Source of the DNA: JAWLFI01 sp964626595
GTDB lineage: Bacteria; Bacteroidota; Bacteroidia; Chitinophagales; Saprospiraceae
Length of the DNA stretch: 64,000 nt
NCBI GenBank assembly: GCA_964626595.1
Contig: CAZVFU010000002.1
Coordinates: 1 to 64,000 of the forward strand
Direction: 5' to 3'
Shown: positions 35,001 through 43,891 of the stretch, in pieces
How the letters are laid out: the number at the start of each line of letters is the position of its first letter
Numbering within the stretch: the stretch's first letter is position 1
Translations under genes and position numbers: made by a program
The notes under the pieces: generated by a model
The model's input: the letters and a program-made list of their open reading frames with translations, nothing else
The model's database searches: none
What the model was told of the DNA's origin: nothing

Positions 35001-35705
35001 ATGGGGCAAAAAACAAATCCGATAGGAAACAGATTAGGGATCATCAAAGGATGGGATTCCAATTGGTATGGTGGAAAGGACTATGCTGATAAGGTAGTAG
35101 AGGATCATAAGATTCGCACTTACTTGAGAGCACGTGTTCAGAAAGGGGGAGTGGCAACTATTATTATAGAGCGAACCCTTAAGCGTATCACGATAACCAT
35201 TCATACTTCTCGCCCAGGTATTATCATTGGGAAAGGAGGGTCTGAAGTTGATTTAATCAAGGAAGAGTTGAAAAAGTTAACTGGAAAAGATGTTCAAATT
35301 AACATCGTTGAAATCCGGAAGCCTGAACTTGATGCTTATATTGTTGCCGAAACGGTAGCTCGTCAGCTGGAGGCAAGAATTAATTTTCGTCGTGCCACCA
35401 AAATGGCTATTCAAAGTACCATGCGTGCTGGAGCGGAGGGAATTAAGATACGAATTGCGGGTAGGTTGAACGGTGCTGATATGGCTCGTACAGAAGAATT
35501 TAAGCAAGGGCGTACGCCTCTTCATACATTCCGTGCGGATATAGATTATGCACTTGTTGAATCAAATACGGTCTACGGAAAAATAGGTGTTAAGGTTTGG
35601 ATTTGTAAGGGTGAAGTCCTTGGAAAGCGTGACTTGTCACCTCATGTTGGAATCGCCAAAGGAAATCGAGACAAAAGAGGAAAAAGAAAGTCAAGAAGAC
35701 GGTAA
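35001..35705 (+). CDS. rpsC: 30S ribosomal protein S3
   Basis: S3 forms part of the mRNA entry helicase. The 234-aa protein starts MGQKTNPIGNRLGIIKGW. It has the KH domain TSRPGIIIGKGGSEVDLI and the C-terminal AGRLNGADMARTEEFKQG. A Lys/Arg-rich end is normal. It is followed by a 68-nt gap that holds a promoter-like box. Confidence 0.97.
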   Translation: MGQKTNPIGNRLGIIKGWDSNWYGGKDYADKVVEDHKIRTYLRARVQKGGVATIIIERTLKRITITIHTSRPGIIIGKGGSEVDLIKEELKKLTGKDVQINIVEIRKPELDAYIVAETVARQLEARINFRRATKMAIQSTMRAGAEGIKIRIAGRLNGADMARTEEFKQGRTPLHTFRADIDYALVESNTVYGKIGVKVWICKGEVLGKRDLSPHVGIAKGNRDKRGKRKSRRR

Positions 35706-35722
35706 GAAATCATTAATTTATC

Positions 35723-35730
35723 TATCTTTG
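35723..35730 (+). promoter_or_regulatory. Candidate internal -7 box before rplP
   Basis: TATCTTTG is an exact TAnnTTTG match in the 68-nt rpsC-rplP gap, 44 nt before the rplP ATG. It has no clear TTTG at -33. It could give a secondary promoter for the distal half of the operon. Confidence 0.35.
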
Positions 35731-35773
35731 CCACGCTTTTGAAAAGCCGGATGAAATATAAAGAAAAAGAGCC

Positions 35774-36193
35774 ATGTTACAGCCGAAAAGAACAAAATAC
35801 AGAAAACAGCAAAAAGGTCGCAATAGCGGTTTAGCCCAGCGAGGTAGTCGTGTTGCTTTTGGATCCTTTGGATTGAAAGCCATGAGTCGCGGACAAATTA
35901 CGAGTCGGCAAATTGAGTCCGCTCGTATTGCCATGACTCGTTATATGAAACGTGAGGGGAAAGTTTGGATACGGATATTTCCCGATAAGCCTATTACTAA
36001 GAAGCCTCAAGAAGTTCGGATGGGTAAAGGTAAGGGAGCGCTGGATCACTATGTATGTGAAATTAAGCCAGGTCGCGTTCTATTCGAAGTAGGTGCGGTG
36101 GATGTGCAAGTAGCCCAAGAAGCTTTGCGATTGGCTGCACAAAAGTTACCATTGATTACAAAATTTGTTATTCGGCCTGATTACGCAGGGTAA
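35774..36193 (+). CDS. rplP: 50S ribosomal protein L16
   Basis: L16 helps position the A-site tRNA and organises the 50S. The 139-aa protein starts MLQPKRTKYRKQQKGRN and contains RQIESARIAMTRYMKREGK and KPQEVRMGKGKGALDHYVCE. The conserved Arg targeted by YcfD-type hydroxylases is in the PQEVRMGKGKG loop. Confidence 0.97.
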   Translation: MLQPKRTKYRKQQKGRNSGLAQRGSRVAFGSFGLKAMSRGQITSRQIESARIAMTRYMKREGKVWIRIFPDKPITKKPQEVRMGKGKGALDHYVCEIKPGRVLFEVGAVDVQVAQEALRLAAQKLPLITKFVIRPDYAG

Positions 36194-36207
36194 GAAAATA
36201 TATTGCT

Positions 36208-36468
36208 ATGCCAAATAAGTTTATGCAAGATTTGAAGGATTTATCCATGGAGGATATCAAAGAGAAGTTGCGCACTTCCGAAAAAGAATTTGTGCAGTTA
36301 AAGTTCGACCATGCGAGTAAAGGGTTAGATAGTCCTATTCGTATTCGAAAAATGAGAAAGGATATTGCCCGAATGAAAACTGAACTTCGCAGTCGAGAAC
36401 TGGACGGTGCGGATGCTGCAGAATTGGCAAAGAGAGAAAGAATTAGAAATCGAAGACGTAAATCATAA
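36208..36468 (+). CDS. rpmC: 50S ribosomal protein L29
   Basis: L29 borders the tunnel exit next to L23. The 86-aa protein is slightly longer than the usual 60-70 aa. Its core is MEDIKEKLRTSEKEFVQLKF and KMRKDIARMKTELRSREL, followed by an ERIRNRRRKS tail. rpsQ starts 5 nt downstream. Confidence 0.93.
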   Translation: MPNKFMQDLKDLSMEDIKEKLRTSEKEFVQLKFDHASKGLDSPIRIRKMRKDIARMKTELRSRELDGADAAELAKRERIRNRRRKS

Positions 36469-36473
36469 TACCC

Positions 36474-36734
36474 ATGGAGGAAAATAAATCTATAAGAAAA
36501 ACCCGGATCGGGGTTGTGGCTAGTGATAAAATGGAGAAGACGATTACTGTGAGTGTAGAACGTAGGATTAAGCATCCTATTTACGGTAAGTTTATGAAGA
36601 AATCCAAGAAGTTTTTTGCTCACGATCCTGGCAATGATTGCAATACGGGAGATACGGTAAAGATTGAAGAGACCCGGCCCCTTAGTGCTAAGAAAAGATG
36701 GCGTCTCATTGAGATTCTAGAGCGAGCGAAATAA
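36474..36734 (+). CDS. rpsQ: 30S ribosomal protein S17
   Basis: S17 is an OB-fold primary binder of 16S rRNA. The 86-aa protein contains RKTRIGVVASDKMEKTITVS, RIKHPIYGKFMKKSKKF, and the end DTVKIEETRPLSAKKRWRL. It is normal in length. Confidence 0.96.
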   Translation: MEENKSIRKTRIGVVASDKMEKTITVSVERRIKHPIYGKFMKKSKKFFAHDPGNDCNTGDTVKIEETRPLSAKKRWRLIEILERAK

Positions 36735-36759
36735 TTGTAAAAGACTTAAATTACTGGTC

Positions 36760-37125
36760 ATGATCCAGCAGGAAACAAAATTAAAGGTTGCAGATAATAG
36801 CGGTGCTAAGATTGTCCAATGCATTAAAGTATTAGGTGGTACGCGCAGACGTTATGCTTCAATAGGCGATATTATCGTGGTGTCAGTAAAGAACGCCACT
36901 CCGGGAGGTATCAAGAAAGGTGCTGTATCGAGAGCTGTAGTCGTTCGTACTCGTAAAGAGCTTGGTCGTAATGATGGTTCTTATATACGATTCGATGATA
37001 ATGCGGTAGTCTTACTTACACCGACAGATGAGCCGCGAGGGACGCGAATTTTTGGCCCTGTGGCTAGAGAACTTAGAGAAAGAGATTTTATGCGTATAGT
37101 ATCACTGGCTCCAGAGGTACTATAA
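36760..37125 (+). CDS. rplN: 50S ribosomal protein L14
   Basis: L14 forms the B8 bridge and is the docking site of RsfS. The 121-aa protein starts MIQQETKLKVADNSGAKIVQ and ends with TRIFGPVARELRERDFMRIV. It is a textbook L14. Confidence 0.97.
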   Translation: MIQQETKLKVADNSGAKIVQCIKVLGGTRRRYASIGDIIVVSVKNATPGGIKKGAVSRAVVVRTRKELGRNDGSYIRFDDNAVVLLTPTDEPRGTRIFGPVARELRERDFMRIVSLAPEVL

Positions 37126-37151
37126 TAGGTATAAAATAAAAGAAATAATTT

Positions 37152-37493
37152 ATGAAAACGAAGAAGAAACATAGCCACCAGGGCAAGCTTAAGCTTAAAA
37201 AGGGTGATCAAGTTGTTGTTTTGAGTGGGGCTTATAAAGGTGAGCGTGGTGAAATTTTGGAAGTTATTCCAGGTGATTACCGTGCTATTGTAGAGGGGAT
37301 TAATATCGTGAAGAAACACCAAAGACCAACAAATGAGTCAGAGGGTGGGATTAAGGAAATACCGGCTCCCATTCACATGTCTAATTTAATGTTGGTTGAT
37401 CCTTCTTCAGGGGAGCCTACCCGTATAGGTCGTCGTCAAGAGGACGACAGTCTCGTTCGCTATTCAAAAAAGTCAGGAGAAACTATTAAGTAA
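37152..37493 (+). CDS. rplX: 50S ribosomal protein L24
   Basis: L24 is an assembly initiator with a KOW motif (KKGDQVVVLSGAYKGERGEI). It is 113 aa long. The stop codon overlaps the rplE start by one base (TAATG), so the two genes are translationally coupled. Confidence 0.96.
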   Translation: MKTKKKHSHQGKLKLKKGDQVVVLSGAYKGERGEILEVIPGDYRAIVEGINIVKKHQRPTNESEGGIKEIPAPIHMSNLMLVDPSSGEPTRIGRRQEDDSLVRYSKKSGETIK

Positions 37494-38050
37494 TGAGTTA
37501 TTCACCAAGATTACAGAAAAAATACAGAGAGGAAGTTGTTCCCAAGCTCATGGAGGAGTTCAACTATAAGTCCATGATGGAAGTCCCTCGTGTTAGTAAA
37601 ATTTGTCTCAATCAAGGCTTAGGCGATGTTACGCAGGATAAGAAGATTGTTGATGATGCCTTAGAGGAGCTATCGATTATCGCAGGACAGAAGGCAGTGC
37701 CTACTATTGCAAAAAAATCGGTTTCCAATTTTAAGCTTCGTGAAGGAATGACTATTGGAGCTCGCGTTACCTTGAGAAAGATTAAAATGTACGAGTTTCT
37801 CGATAGGTTTATATCCGTTTCACTTCCCCGTGTTCGTGACTTTCGAGGAATAAGTGACAAGAGTTTTGATGGGCGAGGGAATTATAACATGGGTATCACA
37901 GAACATATTATATTTCCGGAGTTGAATATGGATAAGATTAATAAGATAAAGGGTATGGATGTGACATTTGTTACAACCGCAAATACCGATGCGGAGGCAT
38001 TTGCATTGCTAAAGTATCTCGGGTTACCTTTCAAGAATAAAAATAATTAA
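37493..38050 (+). CDS. rplE: 50S ribosomal protein L5
   Basis: L5 binds 5S rRNA in the central protuberance. The 185-aa protein contains VPRVSKICLNQGLGDVTQDK, ISVSLPRVRDFRGISDKSFD and NYNMGITEHIIFPELNMDK. It starts in a TAATG overlap with rplX and ends 3 nt before rpsN. Confidence 0.97.
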   Translation: MSYSPRLQKKYREEVVPKLMEEFNYKSMMEVPRVSKICLNQGLGDVTQDKKIVDDALEELSIIAGQKAVPTIAKKSVSNFKLREGMTIGARVTLRKIKMYEFLDRFISVSLPRVRDFRGISDKSFDGRGNYNMGITEHIIFPELNMDKINKIKGMDVTFVTTANTDAEAFALLKYLGLPFKNKNN

Positions 38051-38053
38051 AAT

Positions 38054-38323
38054 ATGGCACGTAAATCACTTATTGCTCGAGAAGAGAAGCGCCGTAAGAT
38101 GGTTGAGAAGTACGCAGACTTAAGAGCGAAGCTTAAAAAGGAAGGTCGATACGATGAACTGGATAAGCTTCCAAAGAATTCCTCTAAGGTTCGATTGCAT
38201 AATCGATGCAGGTTAACTGGCAGACCAAAGGGATATATGCGTAAATTTGGTTTGTGTCGGGTTAAGTTTCGGGAAATGGCTCTGAATGGAGAAATTCCTG
38301 GTATTACAAAAGCAAGCTGGTAG
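38054..38323 (+). CDS. rpsN: 30S ribosomal protein S14 (zinc-free type)
   Basis: S14 completes the 30S head. The 89-aa protein starts MARKSLIAREEKRRKMVEKY and ends with NRCRLTGRPKGYMRKFGLCR. It lacks the CxxC...CxxC ribbon of the short S14 form, so it is the long, zinc-independent version. Confidence 0.95.
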   Translation: MARKSLIAREEKRRKMVEKYADLRAKLKKEGRYDELDKLPKNSSKVRLHNRCRLTGRPKGYMRKFGLCRVKFREMALNGEIPGITKASW

Positions 38324-38346
38324 TTTAATAAGCAGAAGGTATAGTT

Positions 38347-38748
38347 ATGGCAATGAATGATCCAATAGCAGATTTTTTGACTCGAATTCGCAATGCGCAA
38401 TTAGCGCGGCACCGAATTGTTGAGATTCCTGCTTCTAATATGAAAAAACGATTGACTGAAATTCTTTATGAACAAGGTTTCATTCATCGGTATAAGTTTG
38501 TTGATGACAACAAACAGGGTATTATAAAAATCGCGTTGAAGTACGATCCAAGTTCTCAAGAGCCTGCGATTCGTGAAATGAAACGGATGAGTAAGCCGGG
38601 TTTGCGGTTCTTTTCCGGCGCTGAGGATATACCGCGGATTAAAAATGGTCTCGGTATTGCAATTGTATCTACTTCGAAAGGAGTTATTACTGATAAAGAA
38701 GCCCGTAGAATGAACGTAGGAGGTGAAGTCCTGTGTTCAATTAACTGA
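38347..38748 (+). CDS. rpsH: 30S ribosomal protein S8
   Basis: S8 binds the central domain of 16S rRNA and autoregulates the spc operon in E. coli. The 133-aa protein starts MAMNDPIADFLTRIRNAQ and ends GLGIAIVSTSKGVITDKEAR with a GGEVLCSI tail. It is a normal S8. Confidence 0.97.
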   Translation: MAMNDPIADFLTRIRNAQLARHRIVEIPASNMKKRLTEILYEQGFIHRYKFVDDNKQGIIKIALKYDPSSQEPAIREMKRMSKPGLRFFSGAEDIPRIKNGLGIAIVSTSKGVITDKEARRMNVGGEVLCSIN

Positions 38749-38772
38749 TAACACGATATTAAAACTGTTGAG

Positions 38773-39327
38773 ATGTCTAGAATTGGAAAAGCACCTATAA
38801 ATATCCCTGAAAAAGTTGAAATTAATGTTTCAAAGGGTAATGAGATAACAGTGAAGGGACCTAATGGAGAGTTGTCCCATCGTTTTGATCCTGCAATTAC
38901 GATTAAGCAGGAGGAAGGAGAATTGACTCTTGAGCGTGCGACAGAGCAGAAGCGTCATAAGTCTCTGCATGGGATGTACCGGTCAATACTCAATAATATG
39001 ATTATTGGTGTCACGACTGGTTTCAAAAAGGAACTTGAATTGGTAGGTGTAGGTTACAGGGCCTCTAATGCGGGGAATTTACTTGAGTTAAGTTTGGGTT
39101 ATTCACACCCTATTTTCTTCGCGATTCCAGAAGAGGTGAAAGTTGAGACCAAAACTGAAAAAGGTAAAAACCCATTGGTTTCTTTGGAGTCTAATGACAA
39201 TCAACTTTTAGGACAAGTAGCAGCAAAGATTCGCGCATTCCGAAAACCTGAGCCATACAAAGGAAAAGGTGTGAGGTACATGGGTGAGTATATTCGGCGG
39301 AAAGCTGGTAAGGCTGCAGCAAAATAA
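38773..39327 (+). CDS. rplF: 50S ribosomal protein L6
   Basis: L6 lies near the factor-binding centre. The 184-aa protein starts MSRIGKAPINIPEKVEI and shows both halves of the duplicated fold, with VGVGYRASNAGNLLELSLGY and the C-terminal IRAFRKPEPYKGKGVRYMGE. It is normal. Confidence 0.97.
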   Translation: MSRIGKAPINIPEKVEINVSKGNEITVKGPNGELSHRFDPAITIKQEEGELTLERATEQKRHKSLHGMYRSILNNMIIGVTTGFKKELELVGVGYRASNAGNLLELSLGYSHPIFFAIPEEVKVETKTEKGKNPLVSLESNDNQLLGQVAAKIRAFRKPEPYKGKGVRYMGEYIRRKAGKAAAK

Positions 39328-39354
39328 TTTAAGACTTTTAAAGGTAGCGTAGTT

Positions 39355-39705
39355 ATGGATAAGAATCAGAGAAAATCTCGTAGGAGAAAGAAAATTCATT
39401 GGCGTGTACGGTCTTCTATCACAGGGACTGCAGAACGGCCGCGATTAAATGTGTACCGCAGTAATCGTGCTATTTATGCACAGATTGTGGATGACACTAA
39501 GAATCACACTATCGCGTCAGCGAATAGTTTAACGATTAACGAAGGTACTAAGTCTGATCAAGCTGCAGAAGTGGGTAAGTTGATTGCAGAAAAGGCTAAA
39601 GAGAGTAATGTAGAAAAAGTAGTTTTTGATCGGGGAGGTTATTTGTACCATGGTCGTGTTCAGGCTTTGGCCGAGGGTGCTCGTGAAGGTGGACTCAAAT
39701 TTTAA
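39355..39705 (+). CDS. rplR: 50S ribosomal protein L18
   Basis: L18 binds 5S rRNA together with L5. The 116-aa protein contains IHWRVRSSITGTAERPRLNV, VYRSNRAIYAQIVDD and VVFDRGGYLYHGRVQALAEG. The N-terminus is very basic, as usual. Confidence 0.97.
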   Translation: MDKNQRKSRRRKKIHWRVRSSITGTAERPRLNVYRSNRAIYAQIVDDTKNHTIASANSLTINEGTKSDQAAEVGKLIAEKAKESNVEKVVFDRGGYLYHGRVQALAEGAREGGLKF

Positions 39706-39719
39706 AAAAGAATAGAGAT

Positions 39720-40235
39720 ATGTCGAATAAGAGACAAAATATTAAGCCGTCTGAAACGGAATTAGAAGAAAAGTTAGTTTCACTTAACCGTGTGGCTAAG
39801 GTAACCAAAGGTGGTCGAACGTTTAGCTTTTCTGCTCTAGCGGTAGTTGGTGATGGCAAAGGCACGGTAGGATATGGTTTAGGTAAGGCCAAGGATGTTT
39901 CAGAGACCATCGGTAAAGCAATAGACGATGCTAAAAAGAATCTCGTTCGTTTTCCATTGCACAAAGGTACTATTCCCCATGAGCAGAAAGGGAAATTTGG
40001 AGCCGGCAAGGTTCTTATTAAGCCAGCTTCTGATGGTACCGGAGTGATTGCAGGAGGTTCAATGCGAGCTGTTTTAGAAATAGCTGGCATTCAGAATGTA
40101 TTAGCTAAATCTCAAGGATCTTCAAATCCCCATAATGTGATTAAGGCTACAATTGATGCACTACTTAAGTTGCGTTCACCAATGGATGTCGCTAAGACAC
40201 GTGGTATTACTATGGATAAAGTTTTTAATGGATAG
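39720..40235 (+). CDS. rpsE: 30S ribosomal protein S5
   Basis: S5 acts in decoding fidelity and at the mRNA entry tunnel. The 171-aa protein contains LVSLNRVAKVTKGGRTFSFS, VVGDGKGTVGYGLGKAKDVS and a C-terminal RSPMDVAKTRGITMDKVF. The loop that carries spectinomycin-resistance mutations (VTKGGRT) looks wild-type. Confidence 0.97.
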   Translation: MSNKRQNIKPSETELEEKLVSLNRVAKVTKGGRTFSFSALAVVGDGKGTVGYGLGKAKDVSETIGKAIDDAKKNLVRFPLHKGTIPHEQKGKFGAGKVLIKPASDGTGVIAGGSMRAVLEIAGIQNVLAKSQGSSNPHNVIKATIDALLKLRSPMDVAKTRGITMDKVFNG

Positions 40236-40260
40236 CTTTTATAGCTCTAACTTAATTGAT

Positions 40261-40440
40261 ATGGACAAGGTACGTATAACTCAGGTCAAAAGTTCTATAG
40301 ATAGAACGAAGCGACAAAAAGCCACTCTTTTAGCGCTTGGTCTACGAAAAGTGAACCAATCGGTTGAGAAAGAATTATCGCCTGCTATTGAGGGGATGTT
40401 AGCTAAAATTAACCATCTCATTTCTATTGAGAAGGTATAA
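40261..40440 (+). CDS. rpmD: 50S ribosomal protein L30
   Basis: A 59-aa small protein, MDKVRITQVKSSIDRTKRQ then ATLLALGLRKVNQSVEKE, the normal L30 fold. The start ATG at 40261 follows rpsE by 25 nt; an upstream extension of the frame overlaps rpsE and is not real. Confidence 0.95.
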   Translation: MDKVRITQVKSSIDRTKRQKATLLALGLRKVNQSVEKELSPAIEGMLAKINHLISIEKV

Positions 40441-40460
40441 TAATTAAATCAATAATCGTC

Positions 40461-40910
40461 ATGGAATTACATAATCTACAGCCTGCAAAAGGGTCGTTGA
40501 AAAATAGAAAGCGCATTGGTCGAGGTGTAGCGGCTGGGAAAGGTCGGACATCTGGTCGTGGTCATAAAGGTTATTTGTCTCGTTCCGGGTCAAAACGTCG
40601 AGCAAACTTTGAAGGTGGACAGACACCATTACAGATGCGATTGCCTAAGTTTGGTTTCAATAATCGTAATCGTGTTGAGTATTATCCATTGAATCTGGAT
40701 CATATTCAAATGTATGCCGAAAAGTATAATACGGATACCATTGATGAAGAATTTTTGAGAGAGCGTCGGATTCTAAGAAAAAATGTTCGAATTAAGATTT
40801 TAGGTCGAGGTGAATTGAATTCTAAAATTTCTGTTTCAGCTCACGCTATTTCATCTGGTGCTAAGGAAGCAATTGAAAATCAAGGAGGAGAAGTAGTCCT
40901 TCTAAAGTAA
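40461..40910 (+). CDS. rplO: 50S ribosomal protein L15
   Basis: L15 is a late assembly protein with a glycine- and basic-rich N-terminus (LKNRKRIGRGVAAGKGRTSG then GHKGYLSRSGSKRRANFEGG). The 149-aa protein ends with HAISSGAKEAIENQGGEVVL. secY starts 9 nt later. Confidence 0.97.
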   Translation: MELHNLQPAKGSLKNRKRIGRGVAAGKGRTSGRGHKGYLSRSGSKRRANFEGGQTPLQMRLPKFGFNNRNRVEYYPLNLDHIQMYAEKYNTDTIDEEFLRERRILRKNVRIKILGRGELNSKISVSAHAISSGAKEAIENQGGEVVLLK

Positions 40911-40919
40911 TTTATTGGA

Positions 40920-42293
40920 ATGAAGAAGCTCATTGATACCCTAAAAAATATATGGAAGATCAAGGAATTGAAGAACCGTATCTTGTTTACGCTTCTTTTG
41001 TTGCTTGTTTTTCGCTTTGGCTCCTATGTGATTTTGCCCGGGGTTGTTCCTTCGGTGCTAGAATCAGCTGTAGCCAGCAGGAGTGCAAACGATTTATTGG
41101 GTCTTATTAATATTTTTACTGGGGGAGCTTTTAATAATGCGGCTGTTTTCGCCTTGGGTATTATGCCCTATATTACAGCTTCGATTATTGTGCAGTTGCT
41201 TGGATTTGCAGTACCTTATTTCCAAAAGCTTCAACAGAAAGAAGGGGAGAGTGGTCGTAAGAAACTTACGCAAATAACACGTGGGCTTACTGTTTTAATT
41301 TGCCTGGTTCAGTCAGGCGGTTATTTGACCCTTATTAAGTCTTATGGTGCAATAGACCCTAGTATTCCTGAAGGTATTTTTTGGATATCTAATGTTATTA
41401 TTCTTACCGCGGGTACTGTTTTAGCTATGTGGTTGGGTGAGAAAATTACGGATAAAGGTATAGGTAATGGTATTTCATTATTGATAATGATTGGAATTAT
41501 TGCTTCTTTACCCTCAGCTTTTATCTTTGAATTCCAAAGCCAATGGGAGGCAAACGGTTTATTGTTGTTTATTTTTGAGTTAGCCTTACTTTTCTTTGTT
41601 GTTATGGCTACGGTTTTAATTGTTCAAGGTGTTAGGCGGATCCCCATTCAATTTGCAAAGCGAATGGTAGGTCGTGGAAATACAGCAATGCCTTCGGCCG
41701 GCGTTCGTGATTACATTCCATTGAAAGTAAATGCCTCAGGGGTTATGCCGATTATCTTCGCTCAAGCCCTTATGTTTTTACCTATGACTGTGGCTTCCTA
41801 TTTCGCCGGAGGTGAAGAAGGTATTGCGCAAACAGGAATAATGAGGTCTCTATCCGATCCATTTTCACTGCCATATAATATCATATACTTTGGCTTAATC
41901 GTTCTGTTCACATATGTGTACACTGCGCTATTGGTAAATCCAAAGCAATATGCAGAATATTTAAAGAGACAGAACTCTTTTATACCTGGTGTTAAGCCGG
42001 GTAAACCCACGCAAGATTTCATAGATACTGTTCTTACTCGAATTACATTGCCTGGCTCTATATTTTTAGGTATTATCTCAATAATACCTGCTGTGGCTGT
42101 ATTTTTTGGAGTTAACGCTGCTTTCGCATTATTTTTTGGTGGGACATCTTTATTAATTCTCGTAGGGGTAGTGCTAGATACACTGCAGCAAATTGAGAGT
42201 TATTTACTTATGCGCAAGTACGATGGTCTCGTTCAAAGCGGTAAGTTAAAAGGTCGCTCTAGCCGTATGCAAGGCATCGGAGCCAATATGTAA
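40920..42293 (+). CDS. secY: Protein translocase subunit SecY
   Basis: This is the channel of the Sec translocon in the inner membrane, working with SecE, SecG and SecA. The 457-aa protein has ten transmembrane helices. The plug region follows GSYVILPGVVPSVLES, and the FALGIMPYITASIIVQLLG helix is conserved. The cytoplasmic loop with KQYAEYLKRQNSFIPGVKPG carries the SecA-contacting region. map follows after 13 nt. Confidence 0.98.
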   Translation: MKKLIDTLKNIWKIKELKNRILFTLLLLLVFRFGSYVILPGVVPSVLESAVASRSANDLLGLINIFTGGAFNNAAVFALGIMPYITASIIVQLLGFAVPYFQKLQQKEGESGRKKLTQITRGLTVLICLVQSGGYLTLIKSYGAIDPSIPEGIFWISNVIILTAGTVLAMWLGEKITDKGIGNGISLLIMIGIIASLPSAFIFEFQSQWEANGLLLFIFELALLFFVVMATVLIVQGVRRIPIQFAKRMVGRGNTAMPSAGVRDYIPLKVNASGVMPIIFAQALMFLPMTVASYFAGGEEGIAQTGIMRSLSDPFSLPYNIIYFGLIVLFTYVYTALLVNPKQYAEYLKRQNSFIPGVKPGKPTQDFIDTVLTRITLPGSIFLGIISIIPAVAVFFGVNAAFALFFGGTSLLILVGVVLDTLQQIESYLLMRKYDGLVQSGKLKGRSSRMQGIGANM

Positions 42294-42306
42294 AATTTTC
42301 ATCTGC

Positions 42307-43107
42307 ATGGTTTTTTATAAAACACCTCCTGAGGTCGAATTGATGAGGGAGTGTAATGTTTTGGTCTGTGAAACGCATGCTCTTATTGCTAGCCTGCTTA
42401 AACCTGGTATTACTGGTCAAGAGTTAGATAAGGCAGCGGAGCAATTTATTCGTGATCATCAAGCAGAGCCAGGGTTTAAAGGATACCAAAACTTTCCGGC
42501 TACCCTTTGTATTTCTCCTAATGAACAAGTTGTTCACGGAATTCCAAATGATGTGCCATTCAAAGATGGTGATGTGATTTCTTTTGATTGTGGAGTATTG
42601 AAAAATGGATTTTATGGAGACGCGGCTTACACCTTTTTATTAGGCGAAGTTGATCCTGAGGCTGTTATGCTCTGTCAAGTGACTAAAGAGTCATTGAATC
42701 GAGGAATACAAGCTGCTCGGGTAGGTAACAAAGTAGGGGACATTGGTTTTGCAATTCAAAATTTTGCCGAACGAGAGCATGGCTATGGTGTAGTCAGAGA
42801 ATTGGTAGGGCATGGGGTAGGACGAAATCTCCATGAGCCACCGGAAGTGCCTAATTTTGGTCGAAGAGGGAAGGGAACAAGATTGAAGGCTGGAATGGTA
42901 CTTGCGATAGAGCCCATGATTAATTTAGGTACACGGCGTATCAAGCAACATAAAGATGGGTGGACGGTCACAACCAAGGACCGAAAAGTCTCAGCCCATT
43001 ATGAGCATTCTGTGCATATTACCAAAAAGGGACCAGATATACTGTCTGATCATGATATTATTGAGCAGGCTATAAAAAGTAATGATAATATTATGCAAGT
43101 TGGTTAA
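42307..43107 (+). CDS. map: Type I methionine aminopeptidase
   Basis: The enzyme removes the initiator Met from nascent chains. The 266-aa pita-bread fold has the metal ligands in VISFDCGVLKNGFYGDAAYT (two Asp), the His in VGHGVGRNLHEPPEVPN, the Glu in VLAIEPMINLG, and the final ligand region YEHSVHIT. It is cytoplasmic and ribosome-associated. infA follows 32 nt later. Confidence 0.97.
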   Translation: MVFYKTPPEVELMRECNVLVCETHALIASLLKPGITGQELDKAAEQFIRDHQAEPGFKGYQNFPATLCISPNEQVVHGIPNDVPFKDGDVISFDCGVLKNGFYGDAAYTFLLGEVDPEAVMLCQVTKESLNRGIQAARVGNKVGDIGFAIQNFAEREHGYGVVRELVGHGVGRNLHEPPEVPNFGRRGKGTRLKAGMVLAIEPMINLGTRRIKQHKDGWTVTTKDRKVSAHYEHSVHITKKGPDILSDHDIIEQAIKSNDNIMQVG

Positions 43108-43139
43108 AAAACCTCATATTTGCACTTCAAAATTACTGG

Positions 43140-43358
43140 ATGGCTAAGCAAGATGTAATTAAACAAGATGGAGTAATCGAAGAAGCGTTGTCAAATGCGA
43201 TGTTTCGTGTTCGTTTGGAAAATGATCACGAAGTTATTGCAACTATTTCGGGCAAGATGCGTATGAATTATATTCGGATCTTACCGGGTGATAAGGTGGC
43301 GGTAGAAATGTCTCCTTATGATTTGACTCGTGGGCGAATTACTTATCGATACAAATAA
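43140..43358 (+). CDS. infA: Translation initiation factor IF-1
   Basis: This 72-aa OB-fold protein occupies the ribosomal A site during initiation. Its sequence (MAKQDVIKQDGVIEEALSNA, then FRVRLENDHEVIATISGKMR, then GDKVAVEMSPYDLTRGRI) is a normal IF-1. Confidence 0.97.
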   Translation: MAKQDVIKQDGVIEEALSNAMFRVRLENDHEVIATISGKMRMNYIRILPGDKVAVEMSPYDLTRGRITYRYK

Positions 43359-43369
43359 AAAACGTAATT

Positions 43370-43486
43370 ATGAAAGTGAAAGCATCGATCAAAAAGCGTT
43401 CTGCGGACTGCAAGATCGTTAGACGGAAAGGAAGATTGTACGTAATAAACAAGAAAAACCCGCGCTTTAAGCAGCGTCAGGGATAA
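43370..43486 (+). CDS. rpmJ: 50S ribosomal protein L36 (zinc-free type)
   Basis: A 38-aa protein that begins MKVKASIKKRSADCKIV and ends NKKNPRFKQRQG, the diagnostic L36 end. It lies between infA and rpsM (11 nt on both sides). It is easily missed because of its size. Only one cysteine of the usual zinc site (CxxC...C...H) remains, so it belongs to the zinc-independent class. Confidence 0.95.
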   Translation: MKVKASIKKRSADCKIVRRKGRLYVINKKNPRFKQRQG

Positions 43487-43497
43487 AATAATAGATT

Positions 43498-43875
43498 ATG
43501 GCACGTATTGTTGGTGTAGATTTACCTCGGGACAAAAGAGGTGTTATAGGTTTAACTTATATTTTCGGAATTGGTGATTCTTCTGCAAAGGAGATACTTC
43601 AGCGAGCAAATATCGATGAAAGTATTAAAGTTCAGGATTGGTCTGATGATAATATTAATGCTATCGCTAGTATAATCAATGAAGATTTTACGGTAGAAGG
43701 GCAACTTAGAGGTGAAGTTCAACAAAACATTAAGAGATTAATGGATATCGCTTGCTATCGAGGCTTACGTCATCGTAAAGGTTTGCCAGTGAGAGGTCAG
43801 CGTACCCGGACAAATGCACGTACTCGAAAAGGCCGCAAGAAGACTGTTGCAAACAAGAAGAAAGTAACTAAATAA
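43498..43875 (+). CDS. rpsM: 30S ribosomal protein S13
   Basis: S13 is in the 30S head and contacts the P-site tRNA. The 125-aa protein starts MARIVGVDLPRDKRGVIGLT and ends with GLRHRKGLPVRGQRTRTNAR and a basic tail. It is normal. Confidence 0.97.
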   Translation: MARIVGVDLPRDKRGVIGLTYIFGIGDSSAKEILQRANIDESIKVQDWSDDNINAIASIINEDFTVEGQLRGEVQQNIKRLMDIACYRGLRHRKGLPVRGQRTRTNARTRKGRKKTVANKKKVTK

Positions 43876-43891
43876 TATATAGAGTAAGGAT

